This document shows, piece by piece, positions 50,168 through 59,678 of a DNA stretch of 64,000 nucleotides. The notes under the pieces were generated by a model. That model saw nothing but the letters and a program-made list of their open reading frames with translations. It ran no database searches and was not told the DNA's origin. How positions within the stretch are numbered: position 1 is the stretch's first letter; each line of letters begins with the position of its first letter. The position numbers and the translations under genes were made by a program. The DNA is from Kribbella monticola. Its GTDB lineage: Bacteria > Actinomycetota > Actinomycetes > Propionibacteriales > Kribbellaceae. The stretch lies in NCBI RefSeq assembly GCF_003261635.1, contig NZ_QFXK01000036.1, positions 62,001 through 126,000 of the forward strand, read 5' to 3'.

Positions 50168-51001
50168 TCATCCGCTGCCGGTGGCGATCGGGCGGGTGGG
50201 GTCGGTGATCCACTCCGACCAGGAACCGACATAGACCGGTGCTTCGATGCCGGCGATCTGCAGCGCGAGCGCCTCGTGCGCAGCGGTCACCCCAGACCCG
50301 CAGTACACGCCGACCTCGCTCGAGCCGTCCACACCGAGGCCCGCGAACCGCTTGCGGAGTTCATCGGCGGACAGGAAGTGACCGTCGCTCGTGACGTTCG
50401 CGGTCGTCGGCGCGTTGACGGCACCAGGGATGTGACCGGCCACCTTGTCCATCGGCTCGACCTCACCGGCGAACCGCTCGGGCGCCCGTGCGTCGAGCAG
50501 CACTCCGGTCGCCGCGAGTGCGGCGGCCCCTTCGGCGTCCAGCATCGGGACGTGGCCGGCCGAGGCGACGAAGGTCCCGGCCGCATCGGCGGGGGCCGCC
50601 GTACTGACCTCTCCCCCGGCTGCCTGCCAGGCCGCGAAGCCGCCGTCGAGGACGCGGACGTCGCGCACTCCGAAGTACCGGAAGATCCACCAGGCGCGGG
50701 CCGCCGCGGTGGAGTTCGCGGCGTCGTAGACGACGACCGGGGTGTCCGGTCCGACGCCGGCGCGGCGCAGTGCCGCCTGTACGACGGTTGCCTCAGGCAA
50801 CGGGTGACGGCCGTCGGCGCCGGGTGGGCCGGCGAGCTCGGCGTCGAGGTCGACGAAGTGGGCGCCGGGGATGTGGCCGGCGTCGTACGCGTCCCGGCCG
50901 GGCGGGCCCACCAGGTTCCAGGTGACGTCGATGACGACCGGGCGGCCGGTGGCCGAGTCGGTGGCCGAGCGCAACGATTCGGCGGTGATCAGCGGGTTCA
51001 T
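50168..51001 (-). CDS. Rhodanese/thiosulfate (mercaptopyruvate) sulfurtransferase
   Basis: 277 residues with two rhodanese domains. The catalytic Cys is in VGVYCGSGVTAAHEALAL near residue 240; the first domain (VVIDVTWNLVG ... AGHIPGAHFVDLD) lacks a Cys, as usual for SseA/TST types. The CGSGVTA loop favours mercaptopyruvate sulfurtransferase-like substrate use. It moves sulfur to thiophilic acceptors. The ATG at 51001 overlaps the thymidine kinase stop by four bases. Confidence 0.92.
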   Translation of the reverse strand: MNPLITAESLRSATDSATGRPVVIDVTWNLVGPPGRDAYDAGHIPGAHFVDLDAELAGPPGADGRHPLPEATVVQAALRRAGVGPDTPVVVYDAANSTAAARAWWIFRYFGVRDVRVLDGGFAAWQAAGGEVSTAAPADAAGTFVASAGHVPMLDAEGAAALAATGVLLDARAPERFAGEVEPMDKVAGHIPGAVNAPTTANVTSDGHFLSADELRKRFAGLGVDGSSEVGVYCGSGVTAAHEALALQIAGIEAPVYVGSWSEWITDPTRPIATGSG

Positions 51002-51654
51002 ACGGCGCCTCCGAACGGCAGGACCTCGGGTGACAGCGTGGCACGTGCACGAGCGGCAGTGAGCCGACGACGGTGATGGCGACGGCACAGTACTTCGTAC
51101 GCGGTCTCGACCACGTTGTCCGGATTCTCCATGTCGCCGACGACGAGCTGTTCGCCCTCGGTCACCATCTCACCGGCCACCGTGCGGGCGTTGTGGGTGG
51201 CGCGTTCGCCGCACCAGCACAGCGCCTCGACCTGCAGCAGTTCCATCCGGTCGGCCAGTTCGACCAGCCGCGCCGAGCCGGGGAACAGCATCGCGCGGAA
51301 GTCGGTGAGGATGCCGAAGCAGAACACGTCGATCTGCAACTCGTCGACGAGCCGGGCGAGCTGCTCGACCTGCTCGGGCTGGTAGAACTGCGCCTCGTCA
51401 CAGACCACGTAGTCGATCCGGCCGCCGTGGGTCAGCTCGCCGACGACGTACTGCCAGAAGTCGAAGTCCGGCCGGACCTCGATCGCAGCCGCCTCCAGCC
51501 CGAGCCGCGACGACAACCGCGACTCCCCGGCCCGGTCGTGACTGGTGAAGATCCGGCCCAACCGCCCCCGCGCCTTGTGGTTGTGATCCATCTGCAGGGC
51601 GAGCGTCGACTTGCCGCAGTCCATCGTCCCGGTGAAATAAAGCAGGTCAGCCAC
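50998..51654 (-). CDS. tdk: Thymidine kinase
   Basis: 218 residues from the GTG at 51654; a TTG at 51681 would add nine residues. Walker A is FTGTMDCGKSTLAL; the Asp-Glu of VVCDEAQFY matches the second nucleotide motif; CWCGERATHNAR gives part of the zinc lid, and CRRHHRRR follows. It phosphorylates thymidine to dTMP with ATP in the salvage route. It is coupled to the rhodanese gene, a pairing without a clear metabolic reason. Confidence 0.9.
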   Translation of the reverse strand: MADLLYFTGTMDCGKSTLALQMDHNHKARGRLGRIFTSHDRAGESRLSSRLGLEAAAIEVRPDFDFWQYVVGELTHGGRIDYVVCDEAQFYQPEQVEQLARLVDELQIDVFCFGILTDFRAMLFPGSARLVELADRMELLQVEALCWCGERATHNARTVAGEMVTEGEQLVVGDMENPDNVVETAYEVLCRRHHRRRLTAARARATLSPEVLPFGGAV

Positions 51655-51743
51655 AGGCCCCCATCCTGCCAAGTCCCTCAACCATCAGTAACTCCGGGGT
51701 GCGTCGGCTTTCGTTCTGAGCTGTCGGCGGGTTCTACTTGGTC

Positions 51744-53390
51744 GTGCGCAAAGGTGGGGTTGTCGGTCTGGTGTGGCTGCTTGCGGTCGTAGGTGGTGTG
51801 GTGCCGGCTGTCGCGGCGCCGGGGCGGGTTGCGGCGGGGTTGCGGGCGTACTTCGTGATCACGGCGCCGAAGCAGACCGCCAAGGTGGTCAGCGGGGTGA
51901 GCGCGAACGGCGGCACCGTCTACGCGGCGTACGACGGGATCGGGGTTCTGGTCGTGCACTCGGCGAACGCGCAGTTCGCCGGCCGGATGCGGACGGTCGC
52001 CGGTGTCGAGAAGGTCGGCGCCACCCGTACGTCGGACCTGCCGCCGGCCGCCGCGAATCCGCAGATCCCGCCCGCGCCGGTGGAGAGTCCCGACACCTCG
52101 CCCGAGGTGGCGCGACCGGACATGACCCAGATCGGCGCGGACAAGGCCTGGGCGGTGAATTCTGGGTCGAAGAACATCACCGTCGGCGTACTGGACACCG
52201 GTGTCGACGACCAGCACCCGGACCTGAAAGCCAACTTCGACGCGAGCAAGTCGGCATCCTGCGCCTACGGGAAGCTCGACACCCGGCCGGGCGCTTGGCG
52301 GCCGGTCGGCGAGCACGGTACGCACGTCGCGGGCACCATCGCCGCGGCCAAGGACGGCAAGGGCATGGTCGGGGTCGCACCGGGTGTGAAGGTGTCGTCC
52401 ATCCGCGTCGCCGAGGCGGGCAGCCAATTGTTCTTCCCCGAGAACACGGTCTGCGCCTTCGTCTTCGCCGCGCAGAAGGGCGTCTCGGTCACCAACAACA
52501 GCTATTACGTCGATCCCTGGCTGTTCGCGTGCCCGTCGGATCCCGACCAGGCCGCGATCGCCGAGGCGGTCAGGCGCGCGGTCGCCTTCGCCGACTCGAA
52601 GGGTGTCGTCAACGTGGCCGCCGCGGGCAACGACAACTACAACCTGGCCGAGAAGGCCAGCGACGACTCCAGCCCCGACGATTCGACCCCCCAGCTGCGA
52701 TCCGTCGTCAACGACTGTCTCAGCCTGCCGACCGAGCTGCCCGGCGTCATCGTGGCGTCGGCCGTCGACTCGGAGAACCTCAAGGCCACCTTCTCCAACT
52801 ACGGCCCGAACAAGATCACCGTCGCCGCGCCCGGCGTCGGCGTGTACTCCACAGTTCCTGGCGGCGGCTACCAAACGCTGGACGGTACGTCGATGGCCTC
52901 GCCGCACGTCGCCGGTGTGGTCGCGCTGATCCGCAGCGCGAACCCCAAACTCACCCCTGAGCAGGTGCGCGCCAAACTCAGCGCCGAGGCCAACGACCTG
53001 CCCTGCCCCGCTTCGAACGGTGGCGAATGCACCGGGTCCACCGACGACAACTCGTACTACGGCGAAGGGCTCGTCGACGCAGCCGAGGCGGTCGGCGCCG
53101 CCAACGCGGACACCCCCACGGCAGGCGTGACCATCACCAAGCCGACCGAACAACTCGGTTTCGGCGGCATCCCCGCGATTCCCCTGCTGCTGAAGGGCAT
53201 GAGCAGCAAAGGCGAGATCAGCTACACCGCGACCGGTCTGCCGCCGGGCCTGAGCATCGACAGCGAACGCGGCTGGATCACCGGCGTACTTGCGCCTGGC
53301 TCCGGCCGGTACAAGGTGACCGTGACAGCGCGCGACGCCGAGGCGAAGACCGCCCAGGCCGTCTTCTACTGGAACGTCTGGAGCTTCTAG
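51744..53390 (+). CDS. Secreted subtilisin-like serine protease (S8)
   Basis: 548 residues. A signal peptide (MRKGGVVGLVWLLAVVGGVV, AVA-AP) and an inhibitor-like propeptide precede the catalytic domain: Asp in VGVLDTGVDDQHPDL, His in HGTHVAGTIAAA, oxyanion Asn in VAAAGNDNY and Ser in LDGTSMASPHVAGVVAL. A C-terminal putative Ig-like domain (SYTATGLPPGLSIDSERGWITG) follows. It digests extracellular protein. The GTG at 51744 is chosen over a TTG at 51738. The 3' end overlaps the convergent next gene by four bases. Confidence 0.94.
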   Translation: MRKGGVVGLVWLLAVVGGVVPAVAAPGRVAAGLRAYFVITAPKQTAKVVSGVSANGGTVYAAYDGIGVLVVHSANAQFAGRMRTVAGVEKVGATRTSDLPPAAANPQIPPAPVESPDTSPEVARPDMTQIGADKAWAVNSGSKNITVGVLDTGVDDQHPDLKANFDASKSASCAYGKLDTRPGAWRPVGEHGTHVAGTIAAAKDGKGMVGVAPGVKVSSIRVAEAGSQLFFPENTVCAFVFAAQKGVSVTNNSYYVDPWLFACPSDPDQAAIAEAVRRAVAFADSKGVVNVAAAGNDNYNLAEKASDDSSPDDSTPQLRSVVNDCLSLPTELPGVIVASAVDSENLKATFSNYGPNKITVAAPGVGVYSTVPGGGYQTLDGTSMASPHVAGVVALIRSANPKLTPEQVRAKLSAEANDLPCPASNGGECTGSTDDNSYYGEGLVDAAEAVGAANADTPTAGVTITKPTEQLGFGGIPAIPLLLKGMSSKGEISYTATGLPPGLSIDSERGWITGVLAPGSGRYKVTVTARDAEAKTAQAVFYWNVWSF

Positions 53391-54511
53391 CGGCCTTCGT
53401 CGACGAGGAGCGGGATCAGCATCTCGTCGGCGGTGAGCGAGCCGTGCAGGCCGATCAGGCCGGCCTCGTTCGGATAGCGCCGGCTGGCGACCAGCGCGAC
53501 CGGTCCGAGCGCGGCGACCACGACATCGCCGATCCGGGGCGCGACCCGATCCTCGACCGCCCCGAACCAGCCGCGGTCAACAGCTTCCTCGCGGCTCAGC
53601 ACGAGCGCATCGTCGCCGAGCCGTCCGCGGTACGTCGACAAGACGTCGGCGGCGGCACCGTCGACGCAGTAGAGGTGGCGGAAGCGCGATTCGCCGCCGA
53701 TCAGCTGGATGCCGTCGGTGAGCTCGGGCTCCGCGTCGAGGTCGACCCGATTCTCCGGCGCGACGTCGACCATGCCGTGGTCGGCGACGACCAGCAGTAC
53801 GGCATCACGCGGAAGGGCAGCGCGCACCTGCGAGGCAAAGGTGTCGGCCGCCGCGAGTTCCTTGCGCCATTGCCAGGACACGCTGCCCTGGCCGTGACCG
53901 GTGTAGTCGAGCTGCGAGTCGTACACGTAGACCAGCGACGACTTTCCTTCCCGGCTGGCGAACCTGGTCGCGTCCAGCCGGTCCTCGACCGTGTCGGCGC
54001 CGCGGTGAGCGCTTCCCCGGAACGCGGCCGCTGTGAGACCGGAGTTGTCGAAGCGTGCCTTGCTGACGTTGCGGGTGGCGACACCAGCGGCCGCGACCCG
54101 TTCGAAAACCGTCTGATGTGGTTGCCAGCGGCGTGGATCGACCGGGGCGTCCCACGACAGCGCGTTCAGCAGCGCGCCCGTCTCGGGGACGATCGAGGTG
54201 TAGCCGACGATGCCGTGCGCGCCCGGCGGCAGACCGGTCCCGAAGCTGCTCAGGCTGACACCGGTGGTGGACGGGACGCCCGCGGTCAGGCTTCGGCCGG
54301 CTAGCGAAGACAGGTAGGGAGCGACGTCGGCGTTGCGCTGGAGAAGGTTCCAGCCGAGGCCGTCGAGCAGCAGTACGGCGTACCGGGGTGCGGGTGGCAG
54401 GCCGAGCAGGTTCTGCTCGTTGGGGAGCGACAGCGCGCCCGCTACCGACGGGAGCACATCCGCCAGGGAGCCGCCGCCGTACGCCGGCAGCACCGGGGTC
54501 GGGTCGGACAC
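53387..54511 (-). CDS. Alkaline phosphatase-superfamily (nucleotide pyrophosphatase-like) protein
   Basis: 374 residues. Metal and nucleophile sites: LLLDGLGWNLLQ near residue 50, Thr/Ser in GVPSTTGVSLSSFGTGLPPGAHGIVGY near 80, and LLVVADHGMVDV near 245. The set matches nucleotide pyrophosphatase/phosphodiesterases. No signal peptide is visible, so it may act in the cytoplasm. It is three bases downstream of the DUF5998 gene on the same strand; this pair is a conserved actinobacterial neighbourhood. Confidence 0.9.
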   Translation of the reverse strand: MSDPTPVLPAYGGGSLADVLPSVAGALSLPNEQNLLGLPPAPRYAVLLLDGLGWNLLQRNADVAPYLSSLAGRSLTAGVPSTTGVSLSSFGTGLPPGAHGIVGYTSIVPETGALLNALSWDAPVDPRRWQPHQTVFERVAAAGVATRNVSKARFDNSGLTAAAFRGSAHRGADTVEDRLDATRFASREGKSSLVYVYDSQLDYTGHGQGSVSWQWRKELAAADTFASQVRAALPRDAVLLVVADHGMVDVAPENRVDLDAEPELTDGIQLIGGESRFRHLYCVDGAAADVLSTYRGRLGDDALVLSREEAVDRGWFGAVEDRVAPRIGDVVVAALGPVALVASRRYPNEAGLIGLHGSLTADEMLIPLLVDEGR

Positions 54512-54514
54512 GGC

Positions 54515-55129
54515 CTACCTGCTGGTCGCGGACGAGAGGGCCGCCGCGAAGTCGAGCACCTGCTGGATCCCGGCCGGGCCGTCGGCCGCGGCGCTGATCC
54601 GCAGCGAGATGTCATCGGCGGCCACCGACCCGGTGTAACCGTGGTCGGCCTCGCAGTTCGGGTCGGCGCAGACGGCCGGCTCGAGATCGATCCGGTTCAC
54701 CATGCCCCAGCCGATCGTCAGCACGACCTCACCACCGGCTGATCCCGGGTCCTTGCGGACCGAGGCATAGCCGGCCGGATTCGGCACCACCCGGTTGACC
54801 ACGACCGCATTCACCCGGTCCAGCGGGATCGCCTCGGTCGAGGTGGACGCGTACGGCGCCTGGATCAGGTCGTCGGCGGCGTGCTCATCGGTGTGCCCGA
54901 CGATCAGCCGGCTCGGCGTCAGCGCCAGGATCGTGATGTGCCGCCGGACCTCGTCGCGGTCGAACGTCGGCTCGTGTTGCAGCACGAACGCCCGGATCGG
55001 CTCGCCGGCGATCGCCACCGCGAGGGAGTCCGCCACGACATCTGGGTAGTAGCCGCACCGGTCGATCGCGTCGCGCAGTTCAGGCGAGGCGTCCGCGAGC
55101 TCCGGGACCGGCGCATTCAGGTCACGCAT
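54515..55129 (-). CDS. DUF5998 family protein
   Basis: 204 residues of an actinobacteria-restricted family of unknown function. Blocks seen: LRDAIDRCGYYPDVVADSLAVAIAGEPI, FVLQHEPTFDRDEVRRHITILALTPSRLIVGHTDEH and EPAVCADPNCEADHGYTGSVAADDISLRIS. The CADPNCEADHGY segment could bind a metal. No membrane helix or signal is present. It is probably co-transcribed with the phosphatase-like gene downstream. Confidence 0.88.
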   Translation of the reverse strand: MRDLNAPVPELADASPELRDAIDRCGYYPDVVADSLAVAIAGEPIRAFVLQHEPTFDRDEVRRHITILALTPSRLIVGHTDEHAADDLIQAPYASTSTEAIPLDRVNAVVVNRVVPNPAGYASVRKDPGSAGGEVVLTIGWGMVNRIDLEPAVCADPNCEADHGYTGSVAADDISLRISAAADGPAGIQQVLDFAAALSSATSR

Positions 55130-55151
55130 GGGCTCATCCTTGCACGACGAC

Positions 55152-55194
55152 GCCCTGGCCCCGGACCGCCCTGTGGACGAACCGGAGCCAGGGC
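55152..55194 (-). terminator. Hairpin downstream of the FtsX-type permease gene
   Basis: GCCCTGGC (55152-55159) pairs with GCCAGGGC (55187-55194), extended by an inner CCGG pair after one mismatch. On the minus strand it begins seven bases after the permease stop, before the DUF5998 start at 55129. Confidence 0.5.
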
Positions 55195-55201
55195 TGGCCT
55201 T

Positions 55202-57124
55202 TCAGCCGACGCTGGCCTTCCGCAGTACGGGCGCGCCGGCGGCACCGGCCACGGCGACCAGGACCACTCCGACGATCACCTGACCGACAAGCAGCAGCAA
55301 TCCCGAGCTGCCTTGCGTGAGTGGATGGCCCCCGCTGAAGACGAGTCCGCAGAAGGCACCGAAGCCGACCACCGGCAGCCCGACTCCGACCACCGGTACG
55401 ACGGCCGCAAGGCGGGCAGAGCGCTCGATGACCTTCAGCGGTACGCCGGACCGCCGCAGCGCCTTGGCAGGGCCGGCCTGATCGAGCGCTGTCCCGACTG
55501 CACCGGCTGCGGTGGAGGCAGCACCGGTGATGAAGACCAGGCCGAGCAGCAACGCGACGCCGAGCCGCAGGTCGAGCAGCATTCCCGCCTCGTGCTCGTC
55601 CTTCTCGGAGTCCGTCAGCGGCACCACATCCGGCACCACGCTGTAGAGAACCGTGCGAACCTTCTCCCGATCCGCAGCACCCGGTACGACGATGGTCACC
55701 GCCTGATCCTGCGAGGTCACCTGGCCCTTGATCCCGGCCGCATCGAGCTTCGCCCGCGCATCCTTGACCACGGCAACCGTCTGGCCCTGGTCCGGATAGA
55801 GCTTGAACGCCGTGTCGGTCCCGTCGCCGGAGAGGCCGTACGGCATGAACAACGCGAGGAAGCCGGTCACGAACCCGCTCAGCACCAGCGCGGCAACCGG
55901 CCGGAATGCTCCCTTCGGGTCGTCGACGAGTCGACGGCCGGCCAGCAGACCCACGGGGCCGTTCGCCGTACGGGCCAGAATCCTGCCGATCACCTGAACC
56001 GCCCACGGGCCGACGATCCGCACGGCGAGCGCAGCCATTCCGACCGCGATCACGATCGGCAGTAGGGCTCCCCCGGTGCCGACGATGCCCAGCATCACGG
56101 GGCCGATCACCAACAGCCCGAGGCGCAGCGCGCTGGTCGCCTTGCGCGTCTGCCCGCGGACGACGCCGAGCGGCGTGATGCTGACCCGGCCCAGACCGAT
56201 GAGCGCGCTGATCACCGAGAGCAGAGGGACTGCGGCCAGCACGATCAGGACGACCCACCAACTCGCGGTCAGGTCGTGTAAATACCACTGGCCTCCGCCG
56301 ATCGGAATGCGGGCGATCAGCGGACTGAGCACGGTGTAGCCGACCAGACCGGCGACCGCTCCGGCGAATCCGATCACTGCCTGCTCGACAGCGCTCAATC
56401 GAAGTACTTGGCTTCTGGTCGCGCCTGCCAGGCGGAGCGCGGCGAGTCGCCGTTCGCGGCGCTTGGCCGCCACGCCGGCGGCTTGGCCGACGAGGCTGAG
56501 CAGTGGGAAGAGGACGAGTGCGACGCCGAAGGCGACAAGGGCCAGCAGGATCGCGATCCGTTGCGGGAACGCGGTGCCCTGCCAGCTCGCCAGGTACTTC
56601 GGGTGGTACTTGTCGCTCAGGCCTGGGAGGTCCGGGGTGGCTCCCCGGATGATCACCAGTTCGTCCTTGGAGGACAACCCGGCCGCCGAGATGACACCGG
56701 TCGGCTTCGCGATGCCGAATCGTTTGCTCAGGTCGTTGCCGGCACTGCCAGACCACAGCGTGGCGACGGCCGGCGAGACGAAGATTTCGCCTGGTTTCGG
56801 AGCATGCGGCAGACCGGGTGGGGGCGCGAGCTTGGCGTTGCGCTGCTCGTCGGTGATGGCGAGGTCGTACCGCAGTACGGGCTTGCCGGCCACCATGTCC
56901 TTCACCTCATGGGTGACGCCGACCGCCGTCTTCGGGTCCGCGTCGTCCGTCGTACGCCAGCCGATCCGGTCGGCCCGATGGGTCAGGCCGAGCGTCCCGG
57001 CGATCAGGAAGGTGAGCAGCAGGGCGACCACGGCGGTCGCTCCGAGCGCTGCGAGGTTCGCCGCGCGGCCGCCGGGACCTGGGCGGCGCACGAAGCGCAG
57101 CCCGAGGTCTGTCATCGGATTCAT
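55202..57124 (-). CDS. FtsX-type ABC transporter permease
   Basis: 640 residues. One N-terminal helix (AALGATAVVALLLTFLIAGTLG), a large extracytoplasmic domain, then helices grouped as two FtsX-like sets (ILLALVAFGVALVLFPLLSLVG, and the C-terminal LGVALLLGLVFITGAAST). KRRERRLAALRLAGATRSQVLRL is the cytoplasmic coupling segment typical of MacB/LolC-type exporters. It lies in the membrane and works with the ATPase encoded directly upstream, overlapping by four bases (ATGA). The exported substrate is unknown: peptide, lipid or antibiotic are all possible. Confidence 0.88.
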   Translation of the reverse strand: MNPMTDLGLRFVRRPGPGGRAANLAALGATAVVALLLTFLIAGTLGLTHRADRIGWRTTDDADPKTAVGVTHEVKDMVAGKPVLRYDLAITDEQRNAKLAPPPGLPHAPKPGEIFVSPAVATLWSGSAGNDLSKRFGIAKPTGVISAAGLSSKDELVIIRGATPDLPGLSDKYHPKYLASWQGTAFPQRIAILLALVAFGVALVLFPLLSLVGQAAGVAAKRRERRLAALRLAGATRSQVLRLSAVEQAVIGFAGAVAGLVGYTVLSPLIARIPIGGGQWYLHDLTASWWVVLIVLAAVPLLSVISALIGLGRVSITPLGVVRGQTRKATSALRLGLLVIGPVMLGIVGTGGALLPIVIAVGMAALAVRIVGPWAVQVIGRILARTANGPVGLLAGRRLVDDPKGAFRPVAALVLSGFVTGFLALFMPYGLSGDGTDTAFKLYPDQGQTVAVVKDARAKLDAAGIKGQVTSQDQAVTIVVPGAADREKVRTVLYSVVPDVVPLTDSEKDEHEAGMLLDLRLGVALLLGLVFITGAASTAAGAVGTALDQAGPAKALRRSGVPLKVIERSARLAAVVPVVGVGLPVVGFGAFCGLVFSGGHPLTQGSSGLLLLVGQVIVGVVLVAVAGAAGAPVLRKASVG

Positions 57125-57879
57125 CGGTCGCTCACCCGGCCGTCCACGATCCGCACGACGCGGTGGCAGCGGGCCGCCACGGCGTCGTCGTGGGTGACGA
57201 CGACCACGGCCGCGCCTCGGTGTGTGGCCGCGCCGACGAGGAGATCGATGACCTGCGCTCCGGTCGCCGCGTCGAGTGCACCGGTCGGCTCGTCCGCGAA
57301 CACGGCCTGCGGTTCGCCGACGAGCGCCCGGGCAATGGCGACGCGCTGCGCCTGGCCGCCGGACAGTTCACCGGGTCGCCGGTTGACCTCGTTCGCCAGG
57401 CCGACCTGAGCCAGTACTGCGCGGGCTCGGCCGATCGCGTCGCGGCGGGACACACCGTCGACCATCAGCGGCAGGGCGACGTTCTCGTCCGCGGGGAGCT
57501 CGGCGAGCAACTGGTTGTCCTGGAAGACGAAGCCGAGGCGGCGACGTCGCAGTACGGTCCTGGCCGCGTCGTTCAGCTGGTCGACGCGATCGCCGCCGAG
57601 CCAGACCTCGCCCTGATCCGGACTGAGGATGCCGGCCAGGACGTGCAGCAGGGTGGTTTTGCCGTTGCCGCTCGGCCCCATCACGGCAAGGGCTTCGCCG
57701 GCTCGGACCGCGACGTCGACACCGGCCAGGCCGACGACCTCGCCGTAGAACTTGACCAGCCCGCGACCGGCGAGGACCGTGCCCTCGCCGGGGAACTGCT
57801 GGAGCGACTGCTGGACAGGCGGCTGGACCGGGTGCTGGACGGGCTGGTGGTACGTGGGGTGGGGACTCGGGTGGCTCAT
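57121..57879 (-). CDS. ABC transporter ATP-binding protein (MacB/LolD type)
   Basis: 252 residues. Walker A GPSGNGKTTLLHVLAG, Q-loop VFQDNQLLAELPADENV, signature LSGGQAQRVAIARAL, Walker B AVFADEPTGALD and H-loop VVVVTHDDAVAARC. The LolD/MacB subtype is shown by DEPTGALD. The first 25 residues are His/Pro/Gln-rich. It powers the FtsX-type permease with which it overlaps. No regulator adjoins it. Confidence 0.95.
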   Translation of the reverse strand: MSHPSPHPTYHQPVQHPVQPPVQQSLQQFPGEGTVLAGRGLVKFYGEVVGLAGVDVAVRAGEALAVMGPSGNGKTTLLHVLAGILSPDQGEVWLGGDRVDQLNDAARTVLRRRRLGFVFQDNQLLAELPADENVALPLMVDGVSRRDAIGRARAVLAQVGLANEVNRRPGELSGGQAQRVAIARALVGEPQAVFADEPTGALDAATGAQVIDLLVGAATHRGAAVVVVTHDDAVAARCHRVVRIVDGRVSDR

Positions 57880-57975
57880 ACCCGAAGGCTTTCGCGGATC
57901 GCGCTTCGGATCGTCGGCCCGCGGTCCGGTCCTCCTACCGTCTTTCAGTTGTCTTGTGGCGAGGACGCGTAGTAC

Positions 57976-59022
57976 TCAGGTCGTACGTCCGTCGCCGAAA
58001 GCCGAGGGGTAGGCGTCGCGATAGCTGAGCAACCGGCCGGCCGGTGTCTCCACCGACTCGGCCGCGAGTACCCCGTGGACGATGGCGCGCGAGAGCGCCT
58101 GGGCGCCGGCGGCGAAGACGGTCTCGAGCTGGATCAGCGCCGCCGGATCGGTGACGGACAGCCGGGGTACGCCAGTCGTCGTCGAGACGGCGAAGATCGC
58201 ATCGCCGTCGACGAGAGTGTGGATGGGATCGATGGCGCGGGCCAGTCCGTCGTGGGCGACCATGGCCATCCGCTTCGCGGCCGCCTTGTCGAGCGGGACG
58301 TCGGTGGCGATGACGGCAATGACCGTGTTCATGCCGGGCAGCGGGCCGGCTGGGCCTTCCGGGGGCGGCTCGGTCGGGGTCCGGAGCTGGCCGAATTCGT
58401 TGTCGAGGGCAAAGCGTTCGCCGTACAGGCGGCCCTGGCTGTCGACGGTCGAGCCGACAGCGTTCACGACGACGAGTGCGCCGACGGTGGTCCCGTCGTC
58501 GAACCGGATGCTTGCCGATCCGACACCGCCCTTGAGCCGACCGGTGCGGGCCCCGGCACCGGCGCCATGGTTGCCCTGCGCAACTTCTCCGTCAGTGGCG
58601 GCTTCGATCGCCCGTCGTCCCCAGTCGGCTGTCGGCCTGGCCTGGAACCCGCCGCCTCTTCCGAGGTCGAAGAGCACCGCGGTGGGGACGATCGGTACGA
58701 CATCGTGCTCGCCGGCGCCGACTCGGATGCCTTGGCCTTGTTCTTCCAGCCAGCCCATGACGCCACCGGCCGTGTCGAGGCCGTACGCGCTGCCGCCGGT
58801 GAGGACGATCGCGTTGACGCCGGGGTTGGAGTTGACCGGGTCGAGGAGGTCGGTCTCCCGGGTGCCCGGCGCTCCCCCGCGCACGTCGACGCCGGCGATC
58901 GCCGTACCGGGGAAGTGGAGCACCGTCGTACCGGTCAGGTACGGCGCATCGGTGCGCTCGACCTGACCGACCCGCACGCCGGGGACATCGGTGATCGCGT
59001 TGTGGGGACCGGGTTTTGGCAT
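57976..59022 (-). CDS. P1 family aminopeptidase/D-esterase (DmpA-like, autoprocessed)
   Basis: 348 residues. The autocleavage site is visible as Asn232-Thr233 in GMNTVIAVIATDVPLDK; cleavage would free Thr233 as N-terminal nucleophile. Other family blocks: NAIVLTGGSAYGLDTAGGVMGWLEE and VNAVGSTVDSQGRLYG near 187-200. The enzyme removes N-terminal residues, including D-amino acids or beta-amino acids in some members. It is divergent from the DUF2087 gene, which starts 50 bases away. Confidence 0.92.
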   Translation of the reverse strand: MPKPGPHNAITDVPGVRVGQVERTDAPYLTGTTVLHFPGTAIAGVDVRGGAPGTRETDLLDPVNSNPGVNAIVLTGGSAYGLDTAGGVMGWLEEQGQGIRVGAGEHDVVPIVPTAVLFDLGRGGGFQARPTADWGRRAIEAATDGEVAQGNHGAGAGARTGRLKGGVGSASIRFDDGTTVGALVVVNAVGSTVDSQGRLYGERFALDNEFGQLRTPTEPPPEGPAGPLPGMNTVIAVIATDVPLDKAAAKRMAMVAHDGLARAIDPIHTLVDGDAIFAVSTTTGVPRLSVTDPAALIQLETVFAAGAQALSRAIVHGVLAAESVETPAGRLLSYRDAYPSAFGDGRTT

Positions 59023-59072
59023 GGGTCCTGTCTAGCAGAAACCCGGTTGCGGGCGAGATTAGTTTGGAAGGC

Positions 59073-59592
59073 ATGGATGCCGATGTGCTCTGTGGGTTGC
59101 TGGCCGAACCGTCGAGGCTGCGGACGTACTCCGCGGTGGTCCTCGGCGCGCGCGGACCGGAGGAGATCGCGGGATCGACCGGTCTGCCGTTGCCTGTTGT
59201 GCTCAGGTCGGTGCAGCGGTTGAGCAAGAACGGATTGCTCAGTGCTTCCGCGAACGGACTGGTTGCCGACGAGACCGCCTTCAAGGACGCCGTCCGGTCG
59301 AACCGGCCGGAGCGCGAACCGCTCGACGCCGACCCCGGGCGCGACGCCGTACTCCGTGCCTTCTTCCGCGACGGTCGGCTGACGAACCTGCCGACCGTCT
59401 ACAGCAAGACGCTGATCGTGCTCGAGTACCTCGTCCAGTCGTTCGAACCGGACCGCACGTACGCCGAACCCGAGGTCAACACGATCCTCAACACCTTCCA
59501 CCCCCGATCACGCCACCCTCCGCCGCCAACTCGTCGACGCCGGCCTCCTCACCCGCACCACCAACCACTACACCCGCCCTCAAACGCCCTAG
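59073..59592 (+). pseudogene. DUF2087 HTH regulator with a one-base frameshift in a C run
   Basis: The first 143 residues hold an ArsR-like winged helix (MDADVLCGLLAEPSRLRTYSAVVLGARGPEEIAGSTGLPL) and the start of a DUF2087 domain (GRLTNLPTVYSKTLIVLEYLVQSFEPDRTYAEPEVNTIL). At a run of five C (59501-59505) the frame leaves the family sequence. Reading with four C restores HPDHATLRRQLVDAGLLTRTTNHYTRP and a stop at 59592. So it is either a real frameshift, slippage-rescued, or a sequencing error. ATG at 59073 follows GGAAGG; TAGTTT at 59060 may be its -10 box. Confidence 0.75.
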
Positions 59593-59678
59593 CTGGTCAA
59601 GCACAGGCGGTGGACGGAGGCACTTGCTTCTCCTCCGCCGCCGTTCACCTGCCAAGAGGTGGGCTGGTGAGTGCTGGG

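Noticed and set aside
51998..52340. Possible second protease-like frame within the subtilase gene
   Set aside because: Only the +frame starting at 51744 carries the Asp, His and Ser motifs in the right order.
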